The notes below the pieces were generated by a model, which was given only the letters and a program-made list of their open reading frames with translations, did not search any database and was not told where the DNA came from. From positions 1 to 64,000 of the forward strand of contig NZ_RXOF01000015.1 of the NCBI RefSeq assembly GCF_003970915.1: a stretch of 64,000 nt of DNA, given 5' to 3'. The position numbers and the translations under genes were made by a program. The DNA comes from Hymenobacter gummosus. Lineage in GTDB: Bacteria > Bacteroidota > Bacteroidia > Cytophagales > Hymenobacteraceae. Each line of letters opens with the position of its first letter. Position 1 is the first letter of the stretch. Below are positions 33,660 through 43,416 of the stretch, one piece after another.

Positions 33660-34235
33660 ATGAAAATCCTGCTGATTATGTTGCTGGCCACCGCCGCGCT
33701 GGCCTTCCGCCCCGCCACCACTGCCTACACCGCCCGGCCCGCCGACAGCCGCCTGAGCTGGACGGGCCACGCCGAAGTGGGGAGCTACGCGCCCACGGGC
33801 ACGGTGGCCCTGCGCAACGGCCGCTTCGAGTACGACGGTACCCGCCTGCGCGGCGGCCACTTCGTCGTCGACCTCACGGCCCTGCGCCACGACAACGCCC
33901 AGCTGCAGGAGCACCTGCGCGGCGCCGACTTTTTCGACGTGGCCCGCTTCCCGACGGCCGAGCTGCGCCTGCTGCCCAGCCCCGCCGGCCAGGCCCGCGG
34001 GCAGCTCACTATCCGGGGCGTGGCCCAGCCCGTAAGCTTCCCGGTGCGCATCAGTCGCCTGCCCGGCGGGCAGCTGCGGGTGCAGGGCACGGCCACCCTC
34101 GACCGCACCCGCTTCGGCATCCGCTACAACTCCGCCAGCTTCTTCGCCGGCCTCGGCGACCAGGCCATCCGCAACGACTTTCAGCTCACCTTCGACGTGC
34201 TGGCGGCGGCTGATGCGTCGGTAGTTAAGAAATAG
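33660..34235 (+). CDS. YceI-family lipid-binding protein
   Basis: 191 residues: signal peptide MKILLIMLLATAALAFRPA, then a YceI/lipocalin-like beta-barrel (SRLSWTGHAEVGSYAPTGTV ... FVVDLTALRHDNAQLQEHLR ... FDVARFPTAELRL ... FGIRYNSASFF). Family members bind isoprenoid quinones or polyisoprenoids in the periplasm. The start at 33660 follows a spacer with no clear -7 box. Confidence 0.88.
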   Translation: MKILLIMLLATAALAFRPATTAYTARPADSRLSWTGHAEVGSYAPTGTVALRNGRFEYDGTRLRGGHFVVDLTALRHDNAQLQEHLRGADFFDVARFPTAELRLLPSPAGQARGQLTIRGVAQPVSFPVRISRLPGGQLRVQGTATLDRTRFGIRYNSASFFAGLGDQAIRNDFQLTFDVLAAADASVVKK

Positions 34236-34356
34236 GTAAGAGGTTGATGAATTGGATAGGAGGGTAGTAATTGCTATTTATTTTAGTATAAATTGAGCTA
34301 TATATTTAAGGGTGACTTATCTTCGTAGCCGACCACGCTAACCACCACCAACGGCT

Positions 34357-34761
34357 ATGAACGAACGCGCATTGAGTACCCTGGAGCTGGAAACCTGGCG
34401 GGAGCAGGCCTGCCACGAAATCGACGGGCAGGCGGTGCTGGCCCGGGCCAGTGCCACCCAGCACTTCCGCGGCGACATTGAGGGCACCGGGCAGTTGGAA
34501 GTGCTGCTGACGTACCACCCCGATGGCTCGGCCAGCTCCGTGGGGCTGGAGCGGGTAGTGGGCCGCGTGGGCGGGCGCGCCGGCTCCTTCGTGCTGGAGC
34601 ACACCGGCAGCGTGGAAGACGGCGTGAGCAAGGCCAACCTGGCCGTGGTGCCCGGCTCGGGCACCCAGGACCTGGGCGGGCTGCGCGGCCGCGGCTGGGT
34701 GGTGCGCCGCCCCGGCCGCTCGGCCGCCCTTACCCTGGAATACGAGTTTCTGGGGCCGTGA
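34357..34761 (+). CDS. DUF3224 protein
   Basis: 134 residues with the full DUF3224 pattern: ASATQHFRGDIEGTGQLEVL, TYHPDGSASSVGLERVVGRV, GGRAGSFVLEHTGSVEDG and VVPGSGTQDLGGLRGRG. The fold is related to allene-oxide-cyclase-like beta-barrels; function unknown. Its 3' end overlaps the 3' end of the opposite-strand kinase gene by 32 bp (34730-34761). An AT-rich patch (34237-34320) precedes it. Confidence 0.88.
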   Translation: MNERALSTLELETWREQACHEIDGQAVLARASATQHFRGDIEGTGQLEVLLTYHPDGSASSVGLERVVGRVGGRAGSFVLEHTGSVEDGVSKANLAVVPGSGTQDLGGLRGRGWVVRRPGRSAALTLEYEFLGP

Positions 34762-37700
34762 GCGGCTGCCCCGCCGGTGCCGGCGGGGCGGCCAGGGCGG
34801 CTGGCAGCGTACCGGGCAGATACAGCTGAAACACCGTGCCCGTCTGCACCTCGCTCTCTACTGCCAGGTAGCCGCCCAGCTGCTGCACAATGCGGTTGAC
34901 CAGGTACAGGCCCATGCCCGAGCCCTCCACGTGGTCGTGGAAGCGGCGGAACATCTGGAACAGCTCCTTGTGGTGCCGCGCCAGATCAATGCCCAGGCCG
35001 TTGTCTTGCACGCGCAGCACCGGCACGCCACCCGGGGCCAGGGCGGTGCTGAGGCGCACCCGCGGCGGGCGGCCCGGCACGGCGTACTTCAGGGCGTTGC
35101 TAAGCAGGTTGTAGAGGATGCTCTTGAGGTTGGGCCGCACAAACTGCAGGGCCGGCACCGCCGCAAAATCCAGCTCGAACCCGGCTCCCAGCGCCTCAGC
35201 CTGGCTTTGCAGGCCGCGAATGACCTCGCGGGTGAAGGGCAGCAGCTCGATGGCCTCGGCCGGCAGCTGCTCGTGCTGGCGCTGCACCTGCACCACGTCC
35301 GAGAGGTCCTGGATAGTGCCGTGCATCTGGTGCAGGGCGTGCTCAAACATGCCCATCAGGGTGTGGGCCGCGGGGTCGGCGAAGGTGGCCGTGCGCATCA
35401 GCTCCTGGAAGATGCCCGCCATGTTGGTAACGGGCTGCTTCAGGTCGTGCGAGGCGGTGTACACGAAGTTGTCCAGGTCCTGGTTGATGCGGCGCAGCTC
35501 GGCGTTCTGGGCCTGTAGCTGCTGCTGGGCCTGCTTGAAGTCGTGGATGTCGGTGCTGGTGCCGAACCACTTCAGCACCTGCCCCTCGGGATTGCGCATG
35601 GGGGTGGCCCGGTGCAAAAACCAGCGGTATTCCCCGGAGCGGGCCCGCAGCGGGCTTTCCTGCTCGTAGTCCTGCCCCGACTGCATGGCCGCCATAAACT
35701 TGCCCACGATGGTGGTGGCCAGCTCGGCCGGCACCAGCTCGGCCCAGCCGAAGCGCAGCGCGTGCTCCACCGACGTGCCAGTCAGCTCGGTCCAGCGCTG
35801 GTTCAGGTAGTCGAGGCGGCCGTCGGGCTGGGCCGTCCACACCACCTGCGGAATGCTTTCGGCCATAAAGCGGAACTGCGCCTCCGAGCGCAGCAGCTCC
35901 TGCTGCAGCTCCCGCTGGGCGTGGTTGTCGACCAGCGTGCCGTACCAGCGCACGGCCTGCCCGTCGGCGCCCAGCTCGGGCACGGCCCGGCACACCTGCC
36001 AGCGGTACTGCCCGTCGGGGTGCAGCAGGCGGTACTCGAACTCCAGCGGCGCGTTCCGGGCAATGGCCTGGGCGTACACGGCGCGGGTGGGGGCCTGGTC
36101 GTCGGGGTGCATGAGCGTGGGCCACACCGCGTCGATGTCGGTGCCGGCGGGGTAGCCCGTCACCTGGTGCCACTGCGGGCTGACGTACTCCAGCCGCATG
36201 TCGGGCGAGAGGATAAAGGAGACGGCCGGCAGCGCCTCGGTCATGCGGCGCAGCTGCTCACTGCGCTGGTTTACCTCGGCCTGCAGCTCCTCCGCCCGCT
36301 GGCGGGCCAGCACCTGCTCCGTCATGTCGACGGCGAAGGCGAGGATGCCGCGGGTTTCGGGGCGGTGGGCCAGGGCCGGCAGCAGCTGGTAGGAGAAGCT
36401 GAAGTAGCGCGTTTCGAGCTGCCCGGTGGCGGGGCTCAGCAGGTCGACGCGCTGCTCCAGGGCCGTGTACGGCTCCCCGGTGCGGTACACCTCGTCGAGC
36501 ACCTGCACGAAGCCCTGCTCGGCCAGTTCGGGCTGGGCATCGGCCACGCGCCGGCCCAACTGCACCCGCTCGCCCCCCAGCGCCTGCATCTGCGGCGAGA
36601 CGTAGGTGTAGCGGTGCTCGGGGCCCTCCATGGTATTGACGATGGCCGGCAGCCCGCGCAGCATGCGCTGCAGCTGCTCGTCCTTCTGCTCCAGCTCCTG
36701 CAGCAGCTGCCGCTGGTCGTGCATGTCGACGCTGGAGCCGTACCAGCGCTGCACCTGGCCCGCGGCGTCGAGCAGGGGCACGGCGTGGGTGAGCACCCAG
36801 CGGTATTCGCCGTTGCGCCCGCGCAGCCGGTACTCGCCCGACCAGGGCTGGCGCCGGCGGCGGCCCTGGTCAAACAGCTCCCGCATGCGCGGCTGGTCCT
36901 CGGGGTGCACGGGCTCCTCCCAGTGCGCAAGGGCCTGGGCCGCTTCCTGCCCGGTGTAGGCCTGGCGCTGCGGGTTCACGTAGAGCATGCGCCCCTCGGG
37001 GTCGGTGATGTACACGTACAGCGGCAGCGACTCGACCAGCAGGCGAAACTGCTCGGCCTGCTGGCGTACTTCCGCCTGCAGCTCGGCGGCGCGCTGCTGG
37101 GCCTGCACCCGCCGCGTCACATCGACGCCGAACACCAGGATGCCGGTGGGCGTGCCCTGCTCGTCGGTCAGGGCCTGGAAGGAGCCGTCGAAGTAGCGCA
37201 GGGCCACCGAGCCGTCGGCGGCTGGGGGCTGGGGCATGGGCACCTCGTTGAGCTGCACGGCCTGCCCGGTGCGGTACACCTGGTCGAGCAGTTCCGCCAT
37301 GCCGTTGCGGGCCAGCTCGGGCAGCACCGAGGCGGCGGGCACCCCCGGCCGCGCCTGGGAGCCCAGCAGGGCCGTGCTCCGCTCGTTGAGGAAGGTGTAC
37401 ACGTGCTCGGGGCCGCTGAGCGTGGCCACCTGCGCGGGCAGCAGCTGCAGAATCTGCTGCAGCAGGCGGTCCTTCTCGGTCAGCTGCTGCTGGCTGAGCT
37501 TCTGCTCGTGGATGTCGGTGCCGGTGCCCACCCAGGCCGTAATGCGGCCCCCGGCGTCGCGCCGGGCCACGGCCTGCACCAGCAGCCAGCGGTACTGGCC
37601 GTCGTGGCGGCGCAGGCGGTACTCCACCTGGTAGTCGAGGCCGGTGGCCAGGGCCTGCTGCCAGGCCGCGCCCACGGCGGGTTGGTCGTCGGGGTGAATG

Positions 37701-38287
37701 TCGTTGAGCCAGCCCCAGTCGCGGGCCTGGGCCAGGGTGCGGCCGGTGAAGCGCAGCCACCAGGGGTTCTGGTAGTCGGCCGTGCCATCGGGGCGGGTGG
37801 TCCACATCATCAGCGGCAGCTCCTCCAGCAGAAAGCGGGTCTGGTTGGCGCTTTCGGCCAGCTCGCGCTGCATCTGCTGGTGCCGCTCGGTCACGTCCTC
37901 GGTTTCCTGCAGAATAAAGCGCAGCCGGCCCTGCTCGTCGAGGATGGGGTGGTGGGTGGCCTGCCAGTAACGCTCCTCCAGGCCGCCGCCCTGGGCCGCG
38001 GGCCGCTCCAAGTCGTAGCGAATCAGCGGCATGGTGTGCGGCTCCAGGTGGCGGCGCACGTGCTCCAATGAGGCCCGCAGCACGTCGGCCTGGTTCTGGT
38101 CGGCGGCGGGGTAGGCCTCAAACAGCGGGCGGCCCACCACCTCGGCCCGGCTTTTCATCGACACGGCGGCGTGGCGCGCCGTGTGGTCGACGATGGTAGC
38201 GGCGGCGTCGGGGGCGAGCAGCAGGAAATTGCCCGGCAGGTACCGAAACAGGCTCAGGTAGTCAGACGAGGTGGTGGGGGGCACCAT
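34730..38287 (-). CDS. Multi-PAS sensor histidine kinase
   Basis: 1185 residues, apparently cytoplasmic (no TM seen). Seven PAS-like segments follow one another, roughly at 1-140, 150-265, 268-400, 403-528, 530-665, 670-788 and 790-915; for example NPWWLRFTGRTLAQARDWGW and YVSPQWHQVTGYP. The dimerisation/phosphoacceptor helix has ASHDLKQPVTNMAGIF with His947, and the ATPase domain runs from about 1050 (NLLSNALKYAV, DNGLGIDLARH, GSGMGLYLVNRIVQ). No receiver domain is fused and no response regulator is adjacent. PAS 3 and 5 are alike, indicating internal duplication. It overlaps DUF3224 at its 3' end. Confidence 0.93.
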   Translation of the reverse strand: MVPPTTSSDYLSLFRYLPGNFLLLAPDAAATIVDHTARHAAVSMKSRAEVVGRPLFEAYPAADQNQADVLRASLEHVRRHLEPHTMPLIRYDLERPAAQGGGLEERYWQATHHPILDEQGRLRFILQETEDVTERHQQMQRELAESANQTRFLLEELPLMMWTTRPDGTADYQNPWWLRFTGRTLAQARDWGWLNDIHPDDQPAVGAAWQQALATGLDYQVEYRLRRHDGQYRWLLVQAVARRDAGGRITAWVGTGTDIHEQKLSQQQLTEKDRLLQQILQLLPAQVATLSGPEHVYTFLNERSTALLGSQARPGVPAASVLPELARNGMAELLDQVYRTGQAVQLNEVPMPQPPAADGSVALRYFDGSFQALTDEQGTPTGILVFGVDVTRRVQAQQRAAELQAEVRQQAEQFRLLVESLPLYVYITDPEGRMLYVNPQRQAYTGQEAAQALAHWEEPVHPEDQPRMRELFDQGRRRRQPWSGEYRLRGRNGEYRWVLTHAVPLLDAAGQVQRWYGSSVDMHDQRQLLQELEQKDEQLQRMLRGLPAIVNTMEGPEHRYTYVSPQMQALGGERVQLGRRVADAQPELAEQGFVQVLDEVYRTGEPYTALEQRVDLLSPATGQLETRYFSFSYQLLPALAHRPETRGILAFAVDMTEQVLARQRAEELQAEVNQRSEQLRRMTEALPAVSFILSPDMRLEYVSPQWHQVTGYPAGTDIDAVWPTLMHPDDQAPTRAVYAQAIARNAPLEFEYRLLHPDGQYRWQVCRAVPELGADGQAVRWYGTLVDNHAQRELQQELLRSEAQFRFMAESIPQVVWTAQPDGRLDYLNQRWTELTGTSVEHALRFGWAELVPAELATTIVGKFMAAMQSGQDYEQESPLRARSGEYRWFLHRATPMRNPEGQVLKWFGTSTDIHDFKQAQQQLQAQNAELRRINQDLDNFVYTASHDLKQPVTNMAGIFQELMRTATFADPAAHTLMGMFEHALHQMHGTIQDLSDVVQVQRQHEQLPAEAIELLPFTREVIRGLQSQAEALGAGFELDFAAVPALQFVRPNLKSILYNLLSNALKYAVPGRPPRVRLSTALAPGGVPVLRVQDNGLGIDLARHHKELFQMFRRFHDHVEGSGMGLYLVNRIVQQLGGYLAVESEVQTGTVFQLYLPGTLPAALAAPPAPAGQPLTAPETRIPG

Positions 38288-38473
38288 GAGGCTTGCAGGA
38301 AATCAAAGCGGAGAACGGCAGGGGCAATCCGGACCGGACGCGGCAAGCGGGTACGAAGGCAGGCAAAAGATACCTAAATAAACCGCCCCGGCTCCGTACG
38401 AGGCCCAAGCCAGCGGGCCGACTGGCTAAAAAAGCCCCCCTAGATAGCCGCTGCTGTGGCTGCGGCCCGCCGC

Positions 38474-39292
38474 TTAGCCTTCGTGGTAAAGCTTGCCGGC
38501 TTTGTCGGCCGACACCTTGATGCCCTTGATCAGCGCCGAGCTAAAGCCCTGGTGCTCCATCTCGTTCAGCCCGGCAATGGTGCAGCCCTTGGGCGAGGTA
38601 ACCTTGTCGATTTCCTGCTCGGGGTGGGAGGCCAGCTGCAGCAGCAGGTCGGCGGCGCCCTTGGCCGTCTGGGCGGCCATAGTCAGCGCGTCGTGGGCGT
38701 GGAAACCGATTTCGGTGCCGCCCTGCGAGGCGGCCCGGATGGCGCGCAGGAAAAAGGCCACCCCGCAGGCGCACAGGGCCGTGGCCGAGGTCATCAGCTC
38801 CTCCTGAATGCGCACGCTCACGCCCACCGTGTTGAACAGCCGCTCCACCAGGGCCACGTCGTCGGCCGGGGCGTCGTCGGCCGCCACGCAGGTCATCGAC
38901 TGGCCGATGGCAATGGCCGTGTTGGGCATGGCGCGCACCACCCGCGCGGGCAGGCCCAGCCGCGCCCGGATGGCCGCGCAGCTCACGCCCGAAGCCACCG
39001 AAATCAGCAGCTGCCGGGCCGGGTCGAGGTCGGGCCGAATCTGGTCGAGCAGCTGATCGAGCTGCTGGGGCAGCACGGCCAGCACCACCAGCGCGGCCCC
39101 CCGGATGGCGGCGCGGTTGTCGGCCGTGGTGCGGTAGCCGGCCTGGGCCAGCGGGGCCAGGGCAGCGGCGTTGCGGCGGGTCAGGGTTATCTGGTCGGGG
39201 GCGGTCAGGCCGGCTTTCACCAGCCCCTTGGCCAGCGACAAGCCGATGTTGCCGCTGCCCAGAATGGCAATGTTCGGGGAGGTCGTGTTCAT
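38474..39292 (-). CDS. proC: Pyrroline-5-carboxylate reductase
   Basis: 272 residues, the last step of proline synthesis: reduction of 1-pyrroline-5-carboxylate with NAD(P)H. The N-terminus has the Rossmann motif IAILGSGNIGLSLAKGL, followed by TLTRRNAAAL, VVLAVLPQQL and RVVRAMPNTAIAIGQSMT. The C-terminal helical dimerisation domain carries EIGFHAHDALTMAAQTAKGA and VTSPKGCTIAGLNEME (family: TSPGGTT). In the spacer of 181 bp to the upstream minus-strand kinase start, the gene has its own stop region. The start at 39292 fits the conserved N-terminus. Confidence 0.92.
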   Translation of the reverse strand: MNTTSPNIAILGSGNIGLSLAKGLVKAGLTAPDQITLTRRNAAALAPLAQAGYRTTADNRAAIRGAALVVLAVLPQQLDQLLDQIRPDLDPARQLLISVASGVSCAAIRARLGLPARVVRAMPNTAIAIGQSMTCVAADDAPADDVALVERLFNTVGVSVRIQEELMTSATALCACGVAFFLRAIRAASQGGTEIGFHAHDALTMAAQTAKGAADLLLQLASHPEQEIDKVTSPKGCTIAGLNEMEHQGFSSALIKGIKVSADKAGKLYHEG

Positions 39293-39438
39293 AGCCTGCA
39301 ATAGTAGCGCCCCGGCCCCGATTCTTTCGCACCGCGCCACGCGCCATTCGCCCAGCAAAAGGCCCGGTTGGGCGAGAAGGGTCCGCCAGGCTGCCCGCGG
39401 GCCAATAATTTCGAAGTTGAGTTACTGAGCCCCGACGC

Positions 39439-42400
39439 ATGCTTGCCCCTGATTCCGACGCCCCTATTGCCGATTTGACCGCCGCCCTGGCCCGTGCCGA
39501 GGCGCGCAACGCCGAACTATCCGCCGCCCTGCAGCAGGCCACCGACCAGGCCGCCGAGGTGGAGCGGCAGCTGGCCGCCGTGGCCGAGTACGTGCCCGTG
39601 GGCCTGCTCTACGTGGGTCCCGACCAGCTGATTCGCACCGTCAATGCCCAGTACCTGAGCTTGCTGGGCCTGGAGGGCGAGGCGGCCGACTGGCGCGGCC
39701 AGCCCGCCGACCGCCTGGCCGATCTGGTGGGCCACCACCGCGTGCTCGTCCACGGCCAGCCCCTGCGCAGCCCCCGCCCGGATGCCCTCGTGCTGCCCGA
39801 CGGGGTGGTGCTGCGCCGCCAGCAGCAGCCCCTGCCCGACGGGGCTTACCTGGAGCACCTCAGCGACGTGACGCAGCAGGATCTGGGCGAAGGCATGCTG
39901 GCCGCCGCCAGCATGCCCGAGCAGTGCCCGTACCCCATCATCCGCTACGCCCTCGACGGGGAGGTGCTCTACGCCAACCCGGCCGCCTGGCGCGTGCGCC
40001 AGCAGCTCAACGACGAAGGCCAGCAGCAGGCCCGCGGCCAGATCTTCCGCCTGGCGGCCCGGGCCGTGGAGGCCGGCGAAGCCCGGCAGCTGGAAATGAT
40101 GATTGGCACCCGGCAGTTTCTGGCCTACGTGGCGCCCTTCGCTGCCGCGGGCTACCTCAACGTGTACCTGCTCGACATCACCGAGCGCCACGACGCGCAG
40201 GCCCAGACCCGCGTGAGCGAGGCCCGCCTGCAGGAGCAGCAGCAGTTTACCCAGCACATCCTCGACACCGTGCCCAATACCATTCTGGTGCGCACGGCCA
40301 GCGGGCAGGAGGTCTTTACCAACCGCGCCTTCCGCGAGCTGCACAGCCGCAGCCTGCAAACCCACGAGGAGGAGATGCAGCAGCTGCGCGAGGCCGTCGG
40401 GCGGGTGCTGCGCACCGGGCGCGACGAGGCCCTGACCGGCTCCATCATCCTGCACACTGGCGAGGTACGCTGGCTGCACATCGACCTGCGCCGCCTCACC
40501 CGCCCCGACGACGAGGCGGCCATCCTCATCGTCTCCACCGACGTGACGGCCCTGACCGAGGCCCAGCGCGAGCTGGCCCGCAACGAGCGGCGCTACAGCG
40601 AGCTGATGAACTACGCCCAGGCTCTCATCTGGACCCACGACCTCGACGGGCGCCTGCTCTCGGCCAACCCCAGCCTGGGCGAGCTGCTGGGCCTCGCGCC
40701 CGAAGCCGTGGTAGGCCGCCCCCTGCAGGACGCCTTCGACGCCGACCACCACGCGGCCGTGCAGCACTTCCTGCAGCACATCCAGACGGCCGGCGAGTAC
40801 ACGGGCGTGGTGAAGCTGCGCGACCAGCGCGGCGGCCTGCACTACGTACAGCAGTTCAGCCGCCTGATGGAGGAGCCCGGCGAGGAGCCGCAGGTTATGG
40901 CTTTCGGCCACGAAATTACCGAGCGGGTGCTGGCCGGCCGCGCCCTGCAGCAGGCCAAGGAAGCCGCCGAAGCCTCGGCCACGGCCCGGGCCAACTTCCT
41001 GGCCAACATGAGCCACGAAATCCGCACGCCGCTGAACGGGGTGCTGGGCATGGCCACGCTGCTGGCCAAAACCCAGCTGGACCACCGCCAGAGCCACTAC
41101 CTCGACGTCATCCGCTCCTCGGGCCAGCACCTGCTGGGCGTCATCAACGACGTGCTGGACATGGCCAAAATCAGCTCCGGCAAGCTGGAGCTGGCCGAGG
41201 AAGCCTTCAACCTCTGCGACTCCATGGGCGCCGCCATTCAGCCCCTGGTGCTGCAGGCCGCCCAGAAGGGCCTCACCTTCAGCGGCACCCCGCTGCGCAC
41301 CAGCTGCCTCTACCCCTGGATTATGGGCGACGCGCACCGGCTCAATCAGGTGCTTATCAACCTGACGGCCAACGCCATCAAGTTCACGCCCGCCGGCGGC
41401 CACGTCGACGTGGTGGGGCGGCAGGTTTCGGAAACCGACAGCACGCTCACCGTGGAGTTCCGGGTGACGGATACCGGCCCGGGCATCGCGCCCGACCGCG
41501 TGGAGCGCATCTTCGACTCCTTCACCCAGGCCTACGCCGATACCTCGCGCAAGCACGGCGGCACCGGGCTGGGCCTGACCATCTCGCGCGCCCTGGTGGA
41601 GCAGATGGGCGGCACGCTCACGGTGGAAAGCACCGTGGGCCAGGGCAGCACTTTCGCCTTCACCGTGACTCTGCCCAAGGCCGAGCGCGTGGCCCCCGCG
41701 GCGGCCCCCGACCTCGATACCGGCGCCCTGCGCGGCAAGCGCGTGCTGCTGGTGGAAGACAATGAAATCAACCGCGACGTGGCCCGCCTGCTGCTCGAAG
41801 ACTGGGGCGTGGTGGTGGAAGAAGCCCACAACGGCGAGCAGGGCGTGGAGCAGTTCTTCGCCCAGCCCTACGACGCGGTGCTGATGGACATTCAGATGCC
41901 CGGCCTCAACGGCCTCGGCGCCACCGCCCGCCTGCGCCAGCACCCTGACGCCCGCCGCGCCGCCACGCCCATTGTGGCCCTGACGGCCAATGCCTTCCGC
42001 GAGGACAACGAGCAGTACCTGGCCGCCGGCATGAACGCCTGCCTGGCCAAGCCCTTCGAGGAAGCCGACCTCTACCAGGTGCTCTGCGACGTGCTCAGCC
42101 ACGCCGCCGCCGCTCCGGCTGAGCCGGCCTACAACCTCGGCCCGCTGCGCGACATGGCCCGCGGCAAGGAGGCTTTCGTGACCAAGATTATCCGCTCCTT
42201 CCTCACCAACATGCCCGAGAGCCTGGCCGCCCTGCAGGCCGAAGCCGCCGCCGGCCACTGGCCCGACGTAGCCCGCACCGTGCACCACATCAAGCCCAAC
42301 CTGGTGGCCCTGCGCGTCACCGGCGTCGACGGCCCGGTGGCCCTGCTGGAGCAGTTCCGCCACGATGTGCCCGTGCACCTGCCCGCCGCCGAGCTGCAAG

Positions 42401-42468
42401 CCGCCGCCCAGCAGCTGGCCGCCGCCGTGCAGCGCGCCCTCGACGAGCTGCCCCGGGAGCTGGAGTAA
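39439..42468 (+). CDS. Hybrid histidine kinase with REC and HPt domains
   Basis: 1009 residues. An N-terminal coiled helix (ALARAEARNAELSAALQQAT) precedes four PAS-like segments (about 45-165, 165-270, 270-385, 390-510). The kinase core has FLANMSHEIRTPLNGVLGMA with His526, NLTANAIKFTPAGG, and GTGLGLTISRALVEQMGG. A receiver domain from about 765 (RVLLVEDNEIN) has the phospho-acceptor Asp817 in LMDIQMPG. The C-terminal HPt-like helix bundle has TVHHIKPNL with His949 spaced HxxK. It can therefore run a full His-Asp-His relay within one chain; the final response regulator is unknown. It is divergent from proC. Confidence 0.93.
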   Translation: MLAPDSDAPIADLTAALARAEARNAELSAALQQATDQAAEVERQLAAVAEYVPVGLLYVGPDQLIRTVNAQYLSLLGLEGEAADWRGQPADRLADLVGHHRVLVHGQPLRSPRPDALVLPDGVVLRRQQQPLPDGAYLEHLSDVTQQDLGEGMLAAASMPEQCPYPIIRYALDGEVLYANPAAWRVRQQLNDEGQQQARGQIFRLAARAVEAGEARQLEMMIGTRQFLAYVAPFAAAGYLNVYLLDITERHDAQAQTRVSEARLQEQQQFTQHILDTVPNTILVRTASGQEVFTNRAFRELHSRSLQTHEEEMQQLREAVGRVLRTGRDEALTGSIILHTGEVRWLHIDLRRLTRPDDEAAILIVSTDVTALTEAQRELARNERRYSELMNYAQALIWTHDLDGRLLSANPSLGELLGLAPEAVVGRPLQDAFDADHHAAVQHFLQHIQTAGEYTGVVKLRDQRGGLHYVQQFSRLMEEPGEEPQVMAFGHEITERVLAGRALQQAKEAAEASATARANFLANMSHEIRTPLNGVLGMATLLAKTQLDHRQSHYLDVIRSSGQHLLGVINDVLDMAKISSGKLELAEEAFNLCDSMGAAIQPLVLQAAQKGLTFSGTPLRTSCLYPWIMGDAHRLNQVLINLTANAIKFTPAGGHVDVVGRQVSETDSTLTVEFRVTDTGPGIAPDRVERIFDSFTQAYADTSRKHGGTGLGLTISRALVEQMGGTLTVESTVGQGSTFAFTVTLPKAERVAPAAAPDLDTGALRGKRVLLVEDNEINRDVARLLLEDWGVVVEEAHNGEQGVEQFFAQPYDAVLMDIQMPGLNGLGATARLRQHPDARRAATPIVALTANAFREDNEQYLAAGMNACLAKPFEEADLYQVLCDVLSHAAAAPAEPAYNLGPLRDMARGKEAFVTKIIRSFLTNMPESLAALQAEAAAGHWPDVARTVHHIKPNLVALRVTGVDGPVALLEQFRHDVPVHLPAAELQAAAQQLAAAVQRALDELPRELE

Positions 42469-42500
42469 ATGAGTGGATGAGCGGATGAGTGGATAATAGC

Positions 42501-42714
42501 AGAACGTCATCCTGAGCAGAGCGAAGGACCTTCCTCGCACCCTGCACCAACTAAGAAGCGCAGCCACCAACGCCCATTCGTCCGGGCGTGGTGGCTGCGC
42601 TTTTGTCGTCGCGGCAAATTAGGGTTTGCCCCTTAGCATCAGCGGTGGTGTAGGGTGCGAGGAAGGTCCTTGGCTGCGCCTTCCTTCGGTTCGCTCTGCT
42701 CAGGATGACGTTCT
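42501..42714. repeat. Dispersed inverted repeat with inner terminator (copy 3)
   Basis: Left arm starts AGAACGTCATCCTGAGCAGA (42501-42548); right arm ends TCTGCTCAGGATGACGTTCT (42646-42714). The right arm has an extra about 20 bases (TTGGCTGCGCCTTCCTTCGG). Between them lies the terminator hairpin 42556-42604. Confidence 0.85.
42556..42604 (+). terminator. Terminator hairpin after hybrid kinase gene
   Basis: AAGCGCAGCCACCAACGCCC pairs with GGGCGTGGTGGCTGCGCTT with a one-base bulge, followed by TT T, 88 bases after the kinase stop and inside the inverted repeat. Confidence 0.75.
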
Positions 42715-42836
42715 GCTATTATCTACTCATCCACTCATCTGCTCATCCAAAACCCAACGCCGGGCGGCGCGGCGCATCGTATTGCCGGCTGGCGCCGTAT
42801 TTGCTGTTCGCGCCTCCTTTCACCTTGCTTTTTACC

Positions 42837-43379
42837 ATGCTCCACCGCGTCCGTTGGTTTCTTTTCTGTCTAGGGCTGTGCAGCGCGCTTACGGCGCAGG
42901 CCCAAACGGTCAGCAACGACGGCTTCCAGCGCCGCAACGGGCAGATGCACGTGCTGCGCAACGGCCAGCTGCGCCCGATGACGCGGGATGCGCGCCTGCC
43001 CACCGGCGCCGTGGTCACCAAGGACGGCTTCGTGCTGGGGCGCGACGGGCGGCGCACCGAATTGCGCGAAGGCCAGGGCTGCGACCTGCGCGGCAACGTA
43101 GTAGGCGTGGTGGAGCACAACGGGGCCCTGGCCCTGGCCGGGCCGCGCCGGGGCACAGCGGCTGCACCGCCCGTCGAACAGGTCCGACTGGTACTGAATG
43201 GCTTGCTGGGCGGCGGACCGCACTACGAGGAATACGACAAGAAAGCCGAGGAGTGGGCCCGGGAGCAGCGCAAGAGGGAAGAGGAGTTGCGCCGCGAAGC
43301 CGAGCACAAGCGCGAAGAGCACGCACGGGGCAAGAAGCAGAAGCACAAATGGAAGCGGGGCAAAGGCTGGGACGACTAG
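42837..43379 (+). CDS. Secreted DUF6799-like protein with charged C-terminal tail
   Basis: 180 residues: signal peptide MLHRVRWFLFCLGLCSALTA, then about residues 25-85 with DGFQRRNGQMHVLRNGQLRP, LPTGAVVTKDGFVLGRDGRR and LREGQGCDLRG, which fits the DUF6799 pattern (repeating DG/NG turns). The C-terminal 45 residues are highly charged and helical (KKAEEWAREQRKREEELRRE, then KKQKHKWKRGKGWDD), like a metal- or surface-binding tail. Function unknown. The long open frame upstream to 42705 runs through the repeat, so 42837 is the start. Confidence 0.7.
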   Translation: MLHRVRWFLFCLGLCSALTAQAQTVSNDGFQRRNGQMHVLRNGQLRPMTRDARLPTGAVVTKDGFVLGRDGRRTELREGQGCDLRGNVVGVVEHNGALALAGPRRGTAAAPPVEQVRLVLNGLLGGGPHYEEYDKKAEEWAREQRKREEELRREAEHKREEHARGKKQKHKWKRGKGWDD

Positions 43380-43416
43380 CAGCTCGGGCAAAGGCTAGAA
43401 TTAAGAGCTAGAGGCC

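Larger units (their letters stand above)
42469..42836. other. Spacer with dispersed inverted repeat
   Basis: 368 bp without a gene. It is almost filled by the repeat 42501-42714 with its inner terminator hairpin, then the leader of the gene at 42837. Confidence 0.75.

Noticed and set aside
35543-38071. 842-codon plus-strand frame opposite the multi-PAS kinase
   Set aside because: Antisense shadow of the kinase; no recognisable domain.
39517-42570. Over 1000-codon open frame antisense to the hybrid kinase
   Set aside because: Shadow frame: the sense frame has all kinase, receiver and HPt motifs in order, while the antisense translation is repetitive His/Gly/Val.
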